This document shows positions 7,704-15,976 of a stretch of 64,000 nucleotides of DNA, piece by piece. Numbering within the stretch: the stretch's first letter is position 1; each line of letters opens with the position of its first letter. Location: the NCBI GenBank assembly GCA_016185525.1, contig JACPNK010000006.1, positions 119,462 through 183,461 of the forward strand, written 5' to 3'. The stretch comes from Candidatus Yanofskyibacteriota bacterium (GTDB lineage Bacteria; Patescibacteria; Paceibacteria; 2-02-FULL-40-12; IGHO2-12-FULL-4). Both the position numbers and the translations under genes were made by a program. The notes beneath the pieces are model-generated. The model did not search any database. It saw nothing but the letters and a program-made list of their open reading frames with translations, and was not told where the DNA came from.

Positions 7704-9095
7704 CTATCTTGGTTTGACCAAGGGTCCATGCTCCGTGTCTTCTATTTGGTAGCCTTTTGAACTTATTTGCCGGCGCAGGTCGTCGGCTTCGGAGTAGCGC
7801 TTGTCTCGTCGCAGTTTCTCGCGCGTATCAATCATATCCAAGATCTCATTCGGGGTCTTTTTTGTTTTTCTGGGGATTATGCCCAAAATGTTGTTGAACT
7901 CTTCAAAAAGTTTTTTTATTTTTTTGGCTGATTTTTTATCAACTTTATTTTCAGCCAACAATGGATTTAACTCTTTTATCATTTTAAAAATAGCGGCAAT
8001 GGCTTGAGGAGTGTTAAAATCGTCGTCCATAGCTTCCAAGAATTCCTTCCTTGTTTCAAGCAAGATTTCCCCTGCGCCACTGAGAAGTTGAACTTCTAAG
8101 CGGCGGATATTTGATAATTTGCGCAGAAATTCTTCGATTCTTTGGATACCGGCCCAAGAAGATTTTATCGCTTCTTCGCGATAATCAATAGGCGAACGGT
8201 AGTGAGTGGACAAAACAAGAAAACGCAAAGCCTCTGCGGAATATTTTTTAAGAGTGTCTCTGATGGTTATAAAGTTGCCAAGAGATTTGGACATTTTCTG
8301 GCCGTTGATAGTCAGAAAACCGGTGTGGAGCCAATACTTTACAAAAGGTTTCTTGCCGGAAATTGACTCCATTTGGGCTATTTCCGCTTCGTGGTGAGGG
8401 AAAATTAAATCTCTGGCTCCGCCGTGCAGATCGTACTGCTCCCCGAAATGCTTTTCGGTAATTGCCGTGTCTTCAATGTGCCAGCCGGGCCGCCCTTCTC
8501 CCAGTTCTGTTTTCCATTTTGGTTCTCCCGGTTTTGAAAACTTCCACAAGTTAAAATCGCCCTTGTTCTTTTTATTGACGCTTTCGTCTATGCGACTTAC
8601 GGCATCTTCCGCGCTTTCGGTTGTGCGACCGGAAAGCTTGCCATATTCCGGAAATTTTTTTAAGTCAAAGTAAAAACCGTCACTAGGAATTTCGTAAGCA
8701 AAGCCTTTTTCCTTCAGCCTTTTAACTTGCGATACGATTTGTTTGATATACTTTGTCGCCGGAGCGTATTTATAGACACTGGTAATGCCAAGCGATTTTA
8801 CATCTTGGTAGTAAGCTTTTTCAAATTCTTTAGCCAGAGTCAGCGGTTCTTTGTTTTCCTGTTTGGCTTTCGCGATTATTTTATCTTCTATGTCGGTAAT
8901 GTTCTGCAGGTATTTAACCCTGTAGCCTTTGTATTTGAGGTATTTGGCGATGACGTCAAAAGAAATATAAGTACGCGCGTGGCCGATATGCGAGTAATCA
9001 TAAACCGTCGGTCCGCAGACAAACATATTCACCTTTTTGCCTTGGCGCGGCACAAATTCTTCTTTTTGTCTGGTTAGAGAATTATAGATTTGCAT
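7704..9095 (-). CDS. cysS: Cysteinyl-tRNA synthetase
   Basis: 463 residues, class I synthetase that charges tRNA-Cys. HIGH motif SHIGHARTY near residue 36, KMSKS motif QKMSKSLGN near residue 266. Of the canonical zinc ligands, the first Cys (FVCGPTVYD) and the His/Glu pair (FPHHEAEIAQ) are present, but the second Cys of the usual GWHIEC motif is Asp here (GWHIEDTAI). Residues about 332-339 (LEVQLLSG) are encoded by an in-frame RAYT-type palindrome. The coding-strand TATAAT lies 5 nt before the ATG, and an AAAGGAG site also precedes it, so it could be translated leaderless or from a longer transcript. Confidence 0.96.
   Translation of the reverse strand: MQIYNSLTRQKEEFVPRQGKKVNMFVCGPTVYDYSHIGHARTYISFDVIAKYLKYKGYRVKYLQNITDIEDKIIAKAKQENKEPLTLAKEFEKAYYQDVKSLGITSVYKYAPATKYIKQIVSQVKRLKEKGFAYEIPSDGFYFDLKKFPEYGKLSGRTTESAEDAVSRIDESVNKKNKGDFNLWKFSKPGEPKWKTELGEGRPGWHIEDTAITEKHFGEQYDLHGGARDLIFPHHEAEIAQMESISGKKPFVKYWLHTGFLTINGQKMSKSLGNFITIRDTLKKYSAEALRFLVLSTHYRSPIDYREEAIKSSWAGIQRIEEFLRKLSNIRRLEVQLLSGAGEILLETRKEFLEAMDDDFNTPQAIAAIFKMIKELNPLLAENKVDKKSAKKIKKLFEEFNNILGIIPRKTKKTPNEILDMIDTREKLRRDKRYSEADDLRRQISSKGYQIEDTEHGPLVKPR
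8080..8100. repeat. RAYT-type palindrome inside cysS
   Basis: The core AGAAGTT-G-AACTTCT is a perfect palindrome around one central base and matches the palindromes flanking and inside the RAYT gene at 29.8-30.6 kb. It keeps the cysS frame open and encodes LEVQLLSG, matching LEVELLSG encoded by the copy in fmt. Confidence 0.8.
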
Positions 9096-9101
9096 GATTT
9101 A

Positions 9102-9182
9102 TTATATCTCCTTTAGTTTTTTTTGGAAAACACTATAGCAACCGAGAGTGAATTTAACAGTGTATCTTCCGAACCGCTCCAT
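9102..9182 (-). CDS. Possible 26-aa leader peptide upstream of cysS
   Basis: ATG at 9182, stop TAA at 9102, ending 6 nt before the cysS ATG. An AAGGAAAA Shine-Dalgarno-like site precedes it, and a strong minus-strand promoter (9215-9243) would transcribe it. The predicted peptide is basic with one Cys. It might be a regulatory leader peptide or simply chance; no homolog can be named. The remaining gap up to corA (9244-9337) shows no gene. Confidence 0.3.
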   Translation of the reverse strand: MERFGRYTVKFTLGCYSVFQKKLKEI

Positions 9183-9214
9183 TTGTTTGTTTTCCTTCTG
9201 TAAGCCACCTTATT

Positions 9215-9243
9215 TTAATAGACTACAACAGCCTTATTGTCAA
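9215..9243 (-). promoter_or_regulatory. Minus-strand promoter upstream of cysS
   Basis: Read on the minus strand: TTGACA (plus 9238-9243), 17-nt spacer, TATTAA (plus 9215-9220). Transcription would start near 9208, giving about 113 nt of leader before cysS, unlike the apparent leaderless start from the TATAAT at 9101-9106. Confidence 0.6.
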
Positions 9244-9337
9244 GAAGAGATGGGTGAATTCTCACTCTAACCGCATGACTAAAAGAGTCAAAGCGATAAG
9301 AAGAATTTTTTTCGAGTTCAATATCGGCATCGGGACG

Positions 9338-10249
9338 TCAAATCCACTTTTTCACTTTAAAAATCATCAACATAACAAAGGTTCCGACACCCATCATGCC
9401 GATCAGAATCCAAAAATCCTGCTGGTGGCCCACCAAAGGCATGTTTTCAACGTTCATGCCCCAAATTGAAGCAAAAAGAGTCAAGGGAAAGACAATGACT
9501 GAAAACATAGTTAAAACCTTCATGATGTTGGACATCTTGTTTGAAAGAATGGATGCGTTGGTTTCGTGCAGTACCAGCAGAGTTTCAGTTTGGCTTTCAA
9601 TCAGGCTTATGAGCCGGCTGTTGACGGTGTGAAGCTCGTGAAAGTAGGGGGCAATGTCTTCTCCGAAAAACTCTGAAGGGTTTTCCTTGATCTCCTCCAA
9701 TATTTTAACATTTGGACCAACGATTCTTTTAAAATCAATGGCTTCTCTGCGGTATAAGGAAATTTCTGAAACCAGCTCTTCTTGTTTGCCCTTGAATATT
9801 TTGTGCTCCAACTCATCAACCTTTTTGATAATGTGGTCAAGCTGGGGGAAAAGAGACCGGAAAAGGTGGGTTAAGATTTTATATAGAAGAAAGTTGGTAT
9901 TGCTTTTGAAAAATTCGTCACGGAGGGGTTCTTCAACGGAGAGTTCTTTTACCAGAGTTTCAAGGGCGTCAAAGTCGTTGTATTGGAAAAAAACCAGTTC
10001 GTCTTTTGTGATAATAAAGTCAATCTCACTTGCTTTTACTTCTTTTCCGGAGCGGTCAAACTGTGGGAAGCGGACAATCAAAAGAGTGTGGCTTTGGTAG
10101 TTTTCAACTTTGGGATGGAAGGTGGGGTGGGCCAGCTCGTCAACGACCAAAGGATGAAAATTATAGTTGCTCTTTAAAAAATCTATTTCTTTTTCTCTGG
10201 GCTTTTTAAATGCCGTCAGAGTAATATTGTTGTGGCTGATTTTTTGCAT
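9338..10249 (-). CDS. corA: CorA-family magnesium/divalent cation transporter
   Basis: 303 residues. A long soluble N-terminal funnel domain is followed by two C-terminal membrane helices. The first ends with the signature GMN (WGMNVENMP near residue 270) that lines the pore of CorA channels, and the protein ends with the basic KVKKWI tail. It would carry Mg2+ or related cations across the inner membrane as a pentamer. The ATG at 10249 is preferred to the one 9 nt upstream because a TACAAT box lies exactly 7 nt before it, as at other leaderless genes here. Confidence 0.92.
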   Translation of the reverse strand: MQKISHNNITLTAFKKPREKEIDFLKSNYNFHPLVVDELAHPTFHPKVENYQSHTLLIVRFPQFDRSGKEVKASEIDFIITKDELVFFQYNDFDALETLVKELSVEEPLRDEFFKSNTNFLLYKILTHLFRSLFPQLDHIIKKVDELEHKIFKGKQEELVSEISLYRREAIDFKRIVGPNVKILEEIKENPSEFFGEDIAPYFHELHTVNSRLISLIESQTETLLVLHETNASILSNKMSNIMKVLTMFSVIVFPLTLFASIWGMNVENMPLVGHQQDFWILIGMMGVGTFVMLMIFKVKKWI

Positions 10250-10309
10250 ATACCACATTGTATCAAAAAAAAGTTAAGACAAAAACATGGCCTGTTGTTT
10301 TATGAACAG

Positions 10310-10336
10310 TTAGCACTCTTGACACGAGAGTGCTAA
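10310..10336 (+). promoter_or_regulatory. CIRCE operator (HrcA binding site)
   Basis: A perfect CIRCE: TTAGCACTC, 9-nt spacer, GAGTGCTAA. This is the known inverted-repeat operator of the heat-shock repressor HrcA. It overlaps the -35 box and spacer of the hrcA promoter, so bound HrcA would block RNA polymerase, giving autoregulation of the heat-shock cluster. Confidence 0.97.
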
Positions 10337-10346
10337 CTGCTAAAAT
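10319..10346 (+). promoter_or_regulatory. hrcA operon promoter
   Basis: TTGACA (10319-10324) sits inside the CIRCE spacer; a 16-nt gap leads to TAAAAT (10341-10346). Transcription would start near 10353, 3 nt before the hrcA ATG, so this mRNA also appears leaderless. Confidence 0.85.
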
Positions 10347-10355
10347 GGAAACAAT

Positions 10356-11099
10356 ATGACGGACAGGCAGAAACAAATTTTAGAGGAGCTGATCAGGGAG
10401 TATGTGAAAGGCGCTGAACCCGTCAGCTCTAATTTTTTGGCAGGAAAATGTGCCCGCCTGCCGGACGGGCAGGGTTTTGACTGCAGTCCAGCGACAATAA
10501 GGGCGGAGATGTTAAATTTGGAAAAGGAGGGTTTTCTTGCCCAGCCACACACTTCAGCCGGCCGTATTCCGACCGATAAGGCCTACAGATATTTTGTTGA
10601 TTATCTTTTGAAGGAGAAAGAAGAGATTTTGCCGGAGAAAGATCGTAAAGCGATAGACAAAACTATTTCTTCTGCCTCGCGCGATCCGCATGCTTTAAGT
10701 TCCGGTTTGGCCAAGACTATGGCCGGTCTAACTGACGATTTTGTAATTAGCGGCATTCCTGATACGGGGGAGTTTTTCCGTGTTGGTTTTTCCAATATCT
10801 TTGAGTTGCCTGAATTTCAGGAAACAGAAGATGTGCTTGGACTGGGAAATATGTTTGATGAATTTGAAAACTATTTTGAATCATTTTTTGATAAGATAGA
10901 AAGAAATGAACTGCTCGTTTCTATAGGCAGAGAGAATCCGACCGGCGAAGTAAGCAACGAGACGGTAATTATCGCCAGCTATCCGTTGCCTATGGGTTAT
11001 GAGGGCATATCGGCTGTAATCGGTCCAATGAGAATGGCTTACGACAGAAATATGGCCTTATTAAAATATGTAGCAAAAAGGATGAACCAATTAAGATAA
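10356..11099 (+). CDS. hrcA: Heat-inducible transcription repressor HrcA
   Basis: 247 residues, shorter than the usual about 340. The N-terminal winged helix ends in SPATIRAEMLNLEKEGFLAQPHTSAGRIPTDKAYRYFVDYLL, split here only for naming as SPATIR and HTSAGRIPTDKAYR, both family hallmarks. It represses chaperone genes by binding CIRCE, which is present at its own promoter. An insertion (ARLPDGQ, near residue 35) is encoded by a GC-rich palindrome at 10451-10471. The central domain appears shortened. First gene of the heat-shock cluster, followed by the Clp ATPase. Confidence 0.93.
   Translation: MTDRQKQILEELIREYVKGAEPVSSNFLAGKCARLPDGQGFDCSPATIRAEMLNLEKEGFLAQPHTSAGRIPTDKAYRYFVDYLLKEKEEILPEKDRKAIDKTISSASRDPHALSSGLAKTMAGLTDDFVISGIPDTGEFFRVGFSNIFELPEFQETEDVLGLGNMFDEFENYFESFFDKIERNELLVSIGRENPTGEVSNETVIIASYPLPMGYEGISAVIGPMRMAYDRNMALLKYVAKRMNQLR
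10451..10471. repeat. GC-rich palindrome inside hrcA
   Basis: TGCCCG...CGGGCA arms flank a CTGCCGG-type centre. It resembles the palindrome near the end of the PEGA gene (50770-50790) and is in frame, encoding ARLPDGQ between the DNA-binding helices. Confidence 0.6.
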
Positions 11100-11101
11100 C
11101 T

Positions 11102-11180
11102 GTTACAAGTTGTAGGTTATAGGTTTTATGTCTCCCAGAAAATATAAAAAACTTATAACTTATAACTTATAACTTATAAC
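11102..11180. repeat. Inverted pair of 28-bp heptamer arrays upstream of clpC
   Basis: 11102-11129 holds four heptamers of form GTTNYAR/GTTTTAT; 11153-11180 holds four perfect TTATAAC heptamers, i.e. the same unit (GTTATAA) on the other strand. The arms are separated by 23 nt. The right array ends 1 nt before the clpC start codon and contains several TATAAC boxes that could act as a -10. Confidence 0.9.
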
Positions 11181-11181
11181 A

Positions 11182-13860
11182 ATGTTGTGCGATATTTGCA
11201 AAAAAAATCAGGCAACCGGCAGAGTAACGGTCATCAAGAACGGCGCCAGAGAAGTCAAAAACATCTGCCGGCAGTGTTCGCAAAATTCTTCCGGCTTGGG
11301 CGGTTTTAACAGAGGCGGCCGGTCTTCTTCTTACGGCGGCGGTCTCAATGATATTTTTGGGGGTCTTTTGGGTGATATATTCGGACAAGGCGAGGGTCTT
11401 GGCGCTCAAGATTTAAATCTGCCGGGTTGGGGCGGGCAGGGACCGTCGGAGGAAAGGATAGACTTTAACGATTATCTTTCTGACGAAGCCAGTCGGGTTT
11501 TGGACAGAGCCGCAAAATTCGCCCAAGACAGTAAAAACCCGGTTGTTGATACCGAGCATCTTTTGCACAGTCTTTTGCAATCCGAGACCGTTGCTGGTAT
11601 TTTGAAACAACTTAAAATTGAAACCAGGGACATAGAGAAGGAACTGAAAGAAAACATCGTTTTGGGCAAAGAAAGACCGGAAGAGCTAGAGTATTCACCG
11701 CGCTTAAAAAGGATTTTTGATCTTTCTTTGGATGAGGCCAGGGCACTTAATCATAATTATATCGGTCCGGAACACTTGGCGCTTGCTTTAGTTAAAGAAG
11801 GCGAAGGCGTGGCCAGCCAGGTTTTGAAGAAGTTTGGGTTAGTTGATGCCGGTGTTTTGAGGCAAAAAGTTATTAAAAAAGTAGGCAGGGGAAACGCGGA
11901 GAGCGTAATCAAAATGAACACTCCGACTCTGGACAAATTTTCCAGAGATCTGACCCAGCTTGCCAGAGAGGGCAAGTTGGATCCGGTTATAGGCAGGTCA
12001 AAAGAGATTGAAACAGCCGTGGAAATTTTATCCCGTAGAACAAAAAATAATCCGGTATTAATCGGTGAGCCGGGAGTGGGTAAAACAGCCATTGTTGAGG
12101 GGCTGGCGCAAAGGATTGTCGCCGGCAATGTTCCGGAGTCGTTATTCGGCAAAAGAGTGGTTGAACTGGACTTGGCGGCTATTTTATCCGGCACCCGTTT
12201 CCGAGGCGATATGGAAGAACGGTTAAAAATGATTATTGACGAAATTAAAGACAACAAAGACAAACTGGTTACTTTTATTGACGAGATACATCTTTTGGTC
12301 GGTATAGGTTCAGGTGGGGAATCAAGCATGGATGCGGCAAATATTTTTAAACCATCTTTGGCTCGTGGCGAACTGCACGTTATGGGGGCGACGACTTTGA
12401 AAGAGTACAAAAAATATATTGAAAAAGATCAGGCTTTGGAAAGGCGTTTCCAGCCGATTACTGTGCCGGAACCTACGGTAGAGCAGACAATAGAAATTCT
12501 TAGGGGTTTGCGCGACAGATACGAATCGCATCACCGGATTAAAATTTTAGATGAGTCTTTGGTTGCCGCCGCCGAACTTTCTAACAGGTATATCACTTCC
12601 AGATTTTTACCCGATAAGGCTATTGATTTAATGGACCAGGCGGCCGCTCGGGTCAGAATACAATCTACCGTGGAACCGGATGAAGTCAGGGGAATGGATG
12701 AAAAAATCCACTCCTTAAAAAAGGAACTGGAGGCGGTTCAGCGTTCAAAGAAAACCAAAGAATTTGAAGCGATAAAAAAGGAAATCTCCGATCTTGATAA
12801 AAAAAGAGAGAGTTCTTTTGACAAGTGGCAGGAGCAGAAAGCCAGGACAATACCGGAGGTTAACGCTAAGTCAATCGCAGAAGTGGTATCCAGGCTGACT
12901 GGCGTACCGGTCAGCGACTTAACCGAAGAGGAAAGAGAAAAACTTTTAAATCTTGAGAAAAAACTGGGCTCCAGGGTAATTGGCCAAGGGGAAGCTATTG
13001 AAGCGGTCTCGCAGGCAATAAGGCGTTCCAGAGCGGGTCTAGGCGATCCAAACAGGCCTATTTCCTCATTCCTTTTCTTGGGGCCGACCGGAGTCGGTAA
13101 AACTGAACTTTCCCGTTCTTTGGCTTTTGTCTTGTTTGGCGATCAGGAAGCGATGATCAGACTGGACATGTCCGAATATATGGAGAGGCACAACGTTGCT
13201 CGGCTGGTAGGCGCGCCTCCGGGGTATGTCGGCTACGAGGAAGGCGGACAACTGACCGAAGCGGTGCGCCGCCGTCCGCACTCAATAATTCTTTTGGATG
13301 AAATTGAAAAAGCACATCCGGATGTTTTTAATATTCTGCTCCAGGTTTTAGAGGATGGCCGTCTGACAGACGGTCAAGGACGTTTGGTTGATTTTTCAAA
13401 TACCGTGATAATCGCCACCAGCAATATCGGTTTTGAGCTGATTCAGCACGAATTTGACAAAGAAGAAAAAAAGAGAATGCCTTACGAAGAGTTAAGAACA
13501 AAAATTAAAGAAGAACTCAAGCATCATTTCAGGCCGGAGTTTCTTAATCGCATAGACGAAATAATTGTTTTCAGAAGTTTGTCAAAAGAACAGATAGGCC
13601 AGATTGTTAAATTACAGCTGGTTTTCCTGAAGGCCAAATTAAACCACTCCGGTTTTGGTTTGGAAGTAAGCCAGCCGGCTGTTGATGCCATTGTTGAAAA
13701 AGGTTACGACCCGCATTTTGGGGCAAGAGAACTAAGGCGGATTATTCAAAGAGAGGTTGAAAATAGGATTTCCGACATGATACTTAAAGATAGACCCAAG
13801 AAGGGTTCGGTCGTAGATGTGGATTTTAAAAACAAAGAGTTTGTTCTATCATTGAAGTAA
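11182..13860 (+). CDS. clpC: Clp-family ATPase with N-terminal zinc finger (ClpC/ClpE hybrid)
   Basis: 892 residues. Residues 1-33 form a four-Cys zinc finger (C3, C6, C29, C32) like ClpE and McsA. A Gly-rich linker (34-90) leads to a Clp N-domain (about 95-240), AAA+ domain 1 (Walker A GEPGVGKT), a short coiled middle domain as in ClpC, and AAA+ domain 2 (GPTGVGKTELSRSLA, sensor region and RPEFLNRIDEIIVF). It unfolds proteins. The ClpP-docking loop that ClpC carries after the SNIG motif (of type VGF-VQD) is not evident, so its partner protease is unclear. It lies in the HrcA-controlled cluster, start fixed by the MLCDICKKN zinc-finger start. Confidence 0.93.
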   Translation: MLCDICKKNQATGRVTVIKNGAREVKNICRQCSQNSSGLGGFNRGGRSSSYGGGLNDIFGGLLGDIFGQGEGLGAQDLNLPGWGGQGPSEERIDFNDYLSDEASRVLDRAAKFAQDSKNPVVDTEHLLHSLLQSETVAGILKQLKIETRDIEKELKENIVLGKERPEELEYSPRLKRIFDLSLDEARALNHNYIGPEHLALALVKEGEGVASQVLKKFGLVDAGVLRQKVIKKVGRGNAESVIKMNTPTLDKFSRDLTQLAREGKLDPVIGRSKEIETAVEILSRRTKNNPVLIGEPGVGKTAIVEGLAQRIVAGNVPESLFGKRVVELDLAAILSGTRFRGDMEERLKMIIDEIKDNKDKLVTFIDEIHLLVGIGSGGESSMDAANIFKPSLARGELHVMGATTLKEYKKYIEKDQALERRFQPITVPEPTVEQTIEILRGLRDRYESHHRIKILDESLVAAAELSNRYITSRFLPDKAIDLMDQAAARVRIQSTVEPDEVRGMDEKIHSLKKELEAVQRSKKTKEFEAIKKEISDLDKKRESSFDKWQEQKARTIPEVNAKSIAEVVSRLTGVPVSDLTEEEREKLLNLEKKLGSRVIGQGEAIEAVSQAIRRSRAGLGDPNRPISSFLFLGPTGVGKTELSRSLAFVLFGDQEAMIRLDMSEYMERHNVARLVGAPPGYVGYEEGGQLTEAVRRRPHSIILLDEIEKAHPDVFNILLQVLEDGRLTDGQGRLVDFSNTVIIATSNIGFELIQHEFDKEEKKRMPYEELRTKIKEELKHHFRPEFLNRIDEIIVFRSLSKEQIGQIVKLQLVFLKAKLNHSGFGLEVSQPAVDAIVEKGYDPHFGARELRRIIQREVENRISDMILKDRPKKGSVVDVDFKNKEFVLSLK

Positions 13861-13882
13861 GAGTTTCCGTATATAACACTTA

Positions 13883-14656
13883 ATGACTAAGAAAATTTTA
13901 TTGGCCGGAACCACTTGCGCTCTTTCTTTATTTTTTTGGCTTAAGGCAAAACCGTGGATTGCCGATCCTCTGCGTTTTCAGGAGGTTGATGTCTGGCTTT
14001 GGCCGGTAGTTATGCTGATTGCTTACACTGCTTTGCTGGCTTTATCGCTTTTGCTTTTGCCGAAGCTTTATAAACTTCTTGCCATTTTTTTTAATCTCGC
14101 TATTTTTCTGATATTTTTTGGTGTAGATCAGGTTATTTTGGCGGGTGCTGGTTTGGCATTCTTGATTCAGTTATCGGCTGTCAAGGCGGTGCAAAACGCC
14201 GGCGAGAACTCCTTGCGCTTTAAATTTGTTCCAGCTTTAAAATCCGGAATTTCCAGACTGTTGACGAGCGTTTTTATTCTGATTTCTTTTGCTTACTTTT
14301 TAAGTCCCGGTGTTCAGGCTTCGGCGCAAAACAAGGAACTGCCGCAGGGCATAAGAAAAACCATCCAAATTGTGGTCGGCAACTACATTGGTGAAAATCT
14401 TGAAATCCAAAATCCGCGCCTGAAAGCTGAAACCAACAACTATATCATCAGCCAAGTTACAACTTTTTTACAGCCATATTTTAAATTTTTGCCGCCCATC
14501 TTGGCTTTTGGTTTGTTTTTAATTTTGCAAGGCATAAGTGTAGTTTTTGTCTGGCTGGCGGTTCTGTTGGCTTTTATTGTTTTTTGGATTCTGAAAATGC
14601 GTGGTTTGGTTAAAATTGAAAAAAAACCAATGGAGGCCGAGATCATCAACTTTTAA
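13883..14656 (+). CDS. Hypothetical multi-spanning membrane protein
   Basis: 257 residues with about six hydrophobic helices: one near the N-terminus, two or three clustered at 40-105, one at about 130-145, and two at 195-240. A soluble loop of about 45 residues (145-195) lies between, probably outside the cytoplasm, containing GNYIGENLEIQNP. It is 22 nt after clpC and 15 nt before the DnaJ-like gene, so it is likely co-expressed with the heat-shock genes. No family recognised. Confidence 0.6.
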   Translation: MTKKILLAGTTCALSLFFWLKAKPWIADPLRFQEVDVWLWPVVMLIAYTALLALSLLLLPKLYKLLAIFFNLAIFLIFFGVDQVILAGAGLAFLIQLSAVKAVQNAGENSLRFKFVPALKSGISRLLTSVFILISFAYFLSPGVQASAQNKELPQGIRKTIQIVVGNYIGENLEIQNPRLKAETNNYIISQVTTFLQPYFKFLPPILAFGLFLILQGISVVFVWLAVLLAFIVFWILKMRGLVKIEKKPMEAEIINF

Positions 14657-14671
14657 CAGCCATATTAAATT

Positions 14672-15403
14672 ATGAATAAGGATTATTATACAATTTTAGG
14701 GATTTCATCCGGAGCCAGTCAGGAAGAAGTTCAGCGGGCTTACGAAAATATTGTTTACGACCCAAGCATGAATCATTCCAGAGAAACGATGATTGAGATT
14801 GAGGAAGCATATGCTGTTTTGTCTGAACCGGAGCTTCGTTTGCAATATGACCAGATTTATAAAATTCAGCCCAATTTGCTTAGAAATTTTGACGGTCTGG
14901 ATGTTTCAAGGGCGAGCCAAAAATTTACAATGCCTCAACCGGATAAGATGCACAAGAATTTTGTCGGGTCAGACTTGAACGGCTTGGAGGAGTCTTTAGC
15001 TGAAAATATTTTTGAAACGATACAGAACATTTTTTCTGATGTTGCCAAGTTGTCTGGAGACGGCGGACTAGCCGGATATGCGGCAAGCCAAGCCGGAGAA
15101 GATATTATGGTTGACTTGCGCTTAAGCCCGAAAGAGGCTCTTGCAGGCGGTTATAAAGCTTTAGAATATAACTGTTATATAGAATGTACCGAGTGTCTTA
15201 AGTTTAAGCTGAACAAAGACTTCGAGCTATGCCCAAAGTGTAAAGGTGAAAAAAGGATTAGGGTTTTAAGAAGAGTTGAGGTCAAAATTCCGTCTAAAGT
15301 TAAAACCGGCACCTTGCTGAAAATAAAAGAAGAAGGGAGCTGCGGCCGGTCCGGTCTTTTACGCGGTGATTTGCTGGTCAAAGTGTTAGTTTCTAAGAAA
15401 TGA
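14672..15403 (+). CDS. DnaJ-like protein lacking the HPD motif
   Basis: 243 residues. An N-terminal J-domain-like region (1-65: YYTILGISSGASQEEVQRAY ... AYAVLSEPELRLQYDQ) has DPS where the HPD tripeptide needed for stimulating DnaK should be. A C-terminal DnaJ substrate-binding part (about 145-243) holds a reduced zinc module with only two CxxC pairs (CTEC, CPKC) instead of four, then KIPSKVKTGTLLKIKEEG. No dnaK or grpE is nearby. It may be a holdase or an adaptor for the Clp ATPase. Overlaps the next gene by 4 nt. Confidence 0.8.
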   Translation: MNKDYYTILGISSGASQEEVQRAYENIVYDPSMNHSRETMIEIEEAYAVLSEPELRLQYDQIYKIQPNLLRNFDGLDVSRASQKFTMPQPDKMHKNFVGSDLNGLEESLAENIFETIQNIFSDVAKLSGDGGLAGYAASQAGEDIMVDLRLSPKEALAGGYKALEYNCYIECTECLKFKLNKDFELCPKCKGEKRIRVLRRVEVKIPSKVKTGTLLKIKEEGSCGRSGLLRGDLLVKVLVSKK

Positions 15404-15975
15404 ACAACTTTTTTACAAAGGTTCTTTTGGGATTGAATGATTTTTCCAAAAATTTGATGGGCGGTTTTAGTTTGGAAAAGTTTAATATGGATGTTCTGGT
15501 TGCTTTATTTTTATTGGTGGTAATTTTTCTTGTTGCCTTCAGTCTGGGGAAAACTAAAATTCTACTGGCCATAGTCAGCACTTACATTGCTTTATTTTTG
15601 CTGGCTATCTTTCCGTTTGTTTTTCAGATTGAAAAATTTTTTGGCGATTGGTTCGGCTTGTCGGCTGTTTTTTGGACGCGCCTGTCCGTCTTTGTTTTGT
15701 TTTTCGCTGTTTCACTGGCGATTTTAAACAAGTCCATTTTAAAACCAAGGATGTCAATGCAGGAATCTTCGCCGTTTTCCATTTTGTTTTTAAGCATTCT
15801 TGAGTCAGGCTTTTTGGTCAGCGCACTCATGGCATTCTCGGATTCTGCCAGCCAATCCAAACTCGGCCTTTCACCTTGGCTTCTGGCTTACTTCGGCACC
15901 CCGACTTCCCAATTTATCTGGGCGGTTTTGCCGTTGCTGGCGTTGGTATTTTTGAGAAGAAAGAAGGCGGTGTAA
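15400..15975 (+). CDS. Hypothetical membrane protein (CvpA-like topology)
   Basis: 191 residues with about five membrane helices (roughly 31-50, 55-75, 85-105, 120-145, 165-185). It starts within the stop codon of the DnaJ-like gene (ATGA), so it is translationally coupled to it. The order of helices is reminiscent of CvpA/colicin V production family proteins, but I see no diagnostic motif. It is followed 1 nt later by the hydrolase gene. Confidence 0.6.
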   Translation: MNNFFTKVLLGLNDFSKNLMGGFSLEKFNMDVLVALFLLVVIFLVAFSLGKTKILLAIVSTYIALFLLAIFPFVFQIEKFFGDWFGLSAVFWTRLSVFVLFFAVSLAILNKSILKPRMSMQESSPFSILFLSILESGFLVSALMAFSDSASQSKLGLSPWLLAYFGTPTSQFIWAVLPLLALVFLRRKKAV

Positions 15976-15976
15976 A

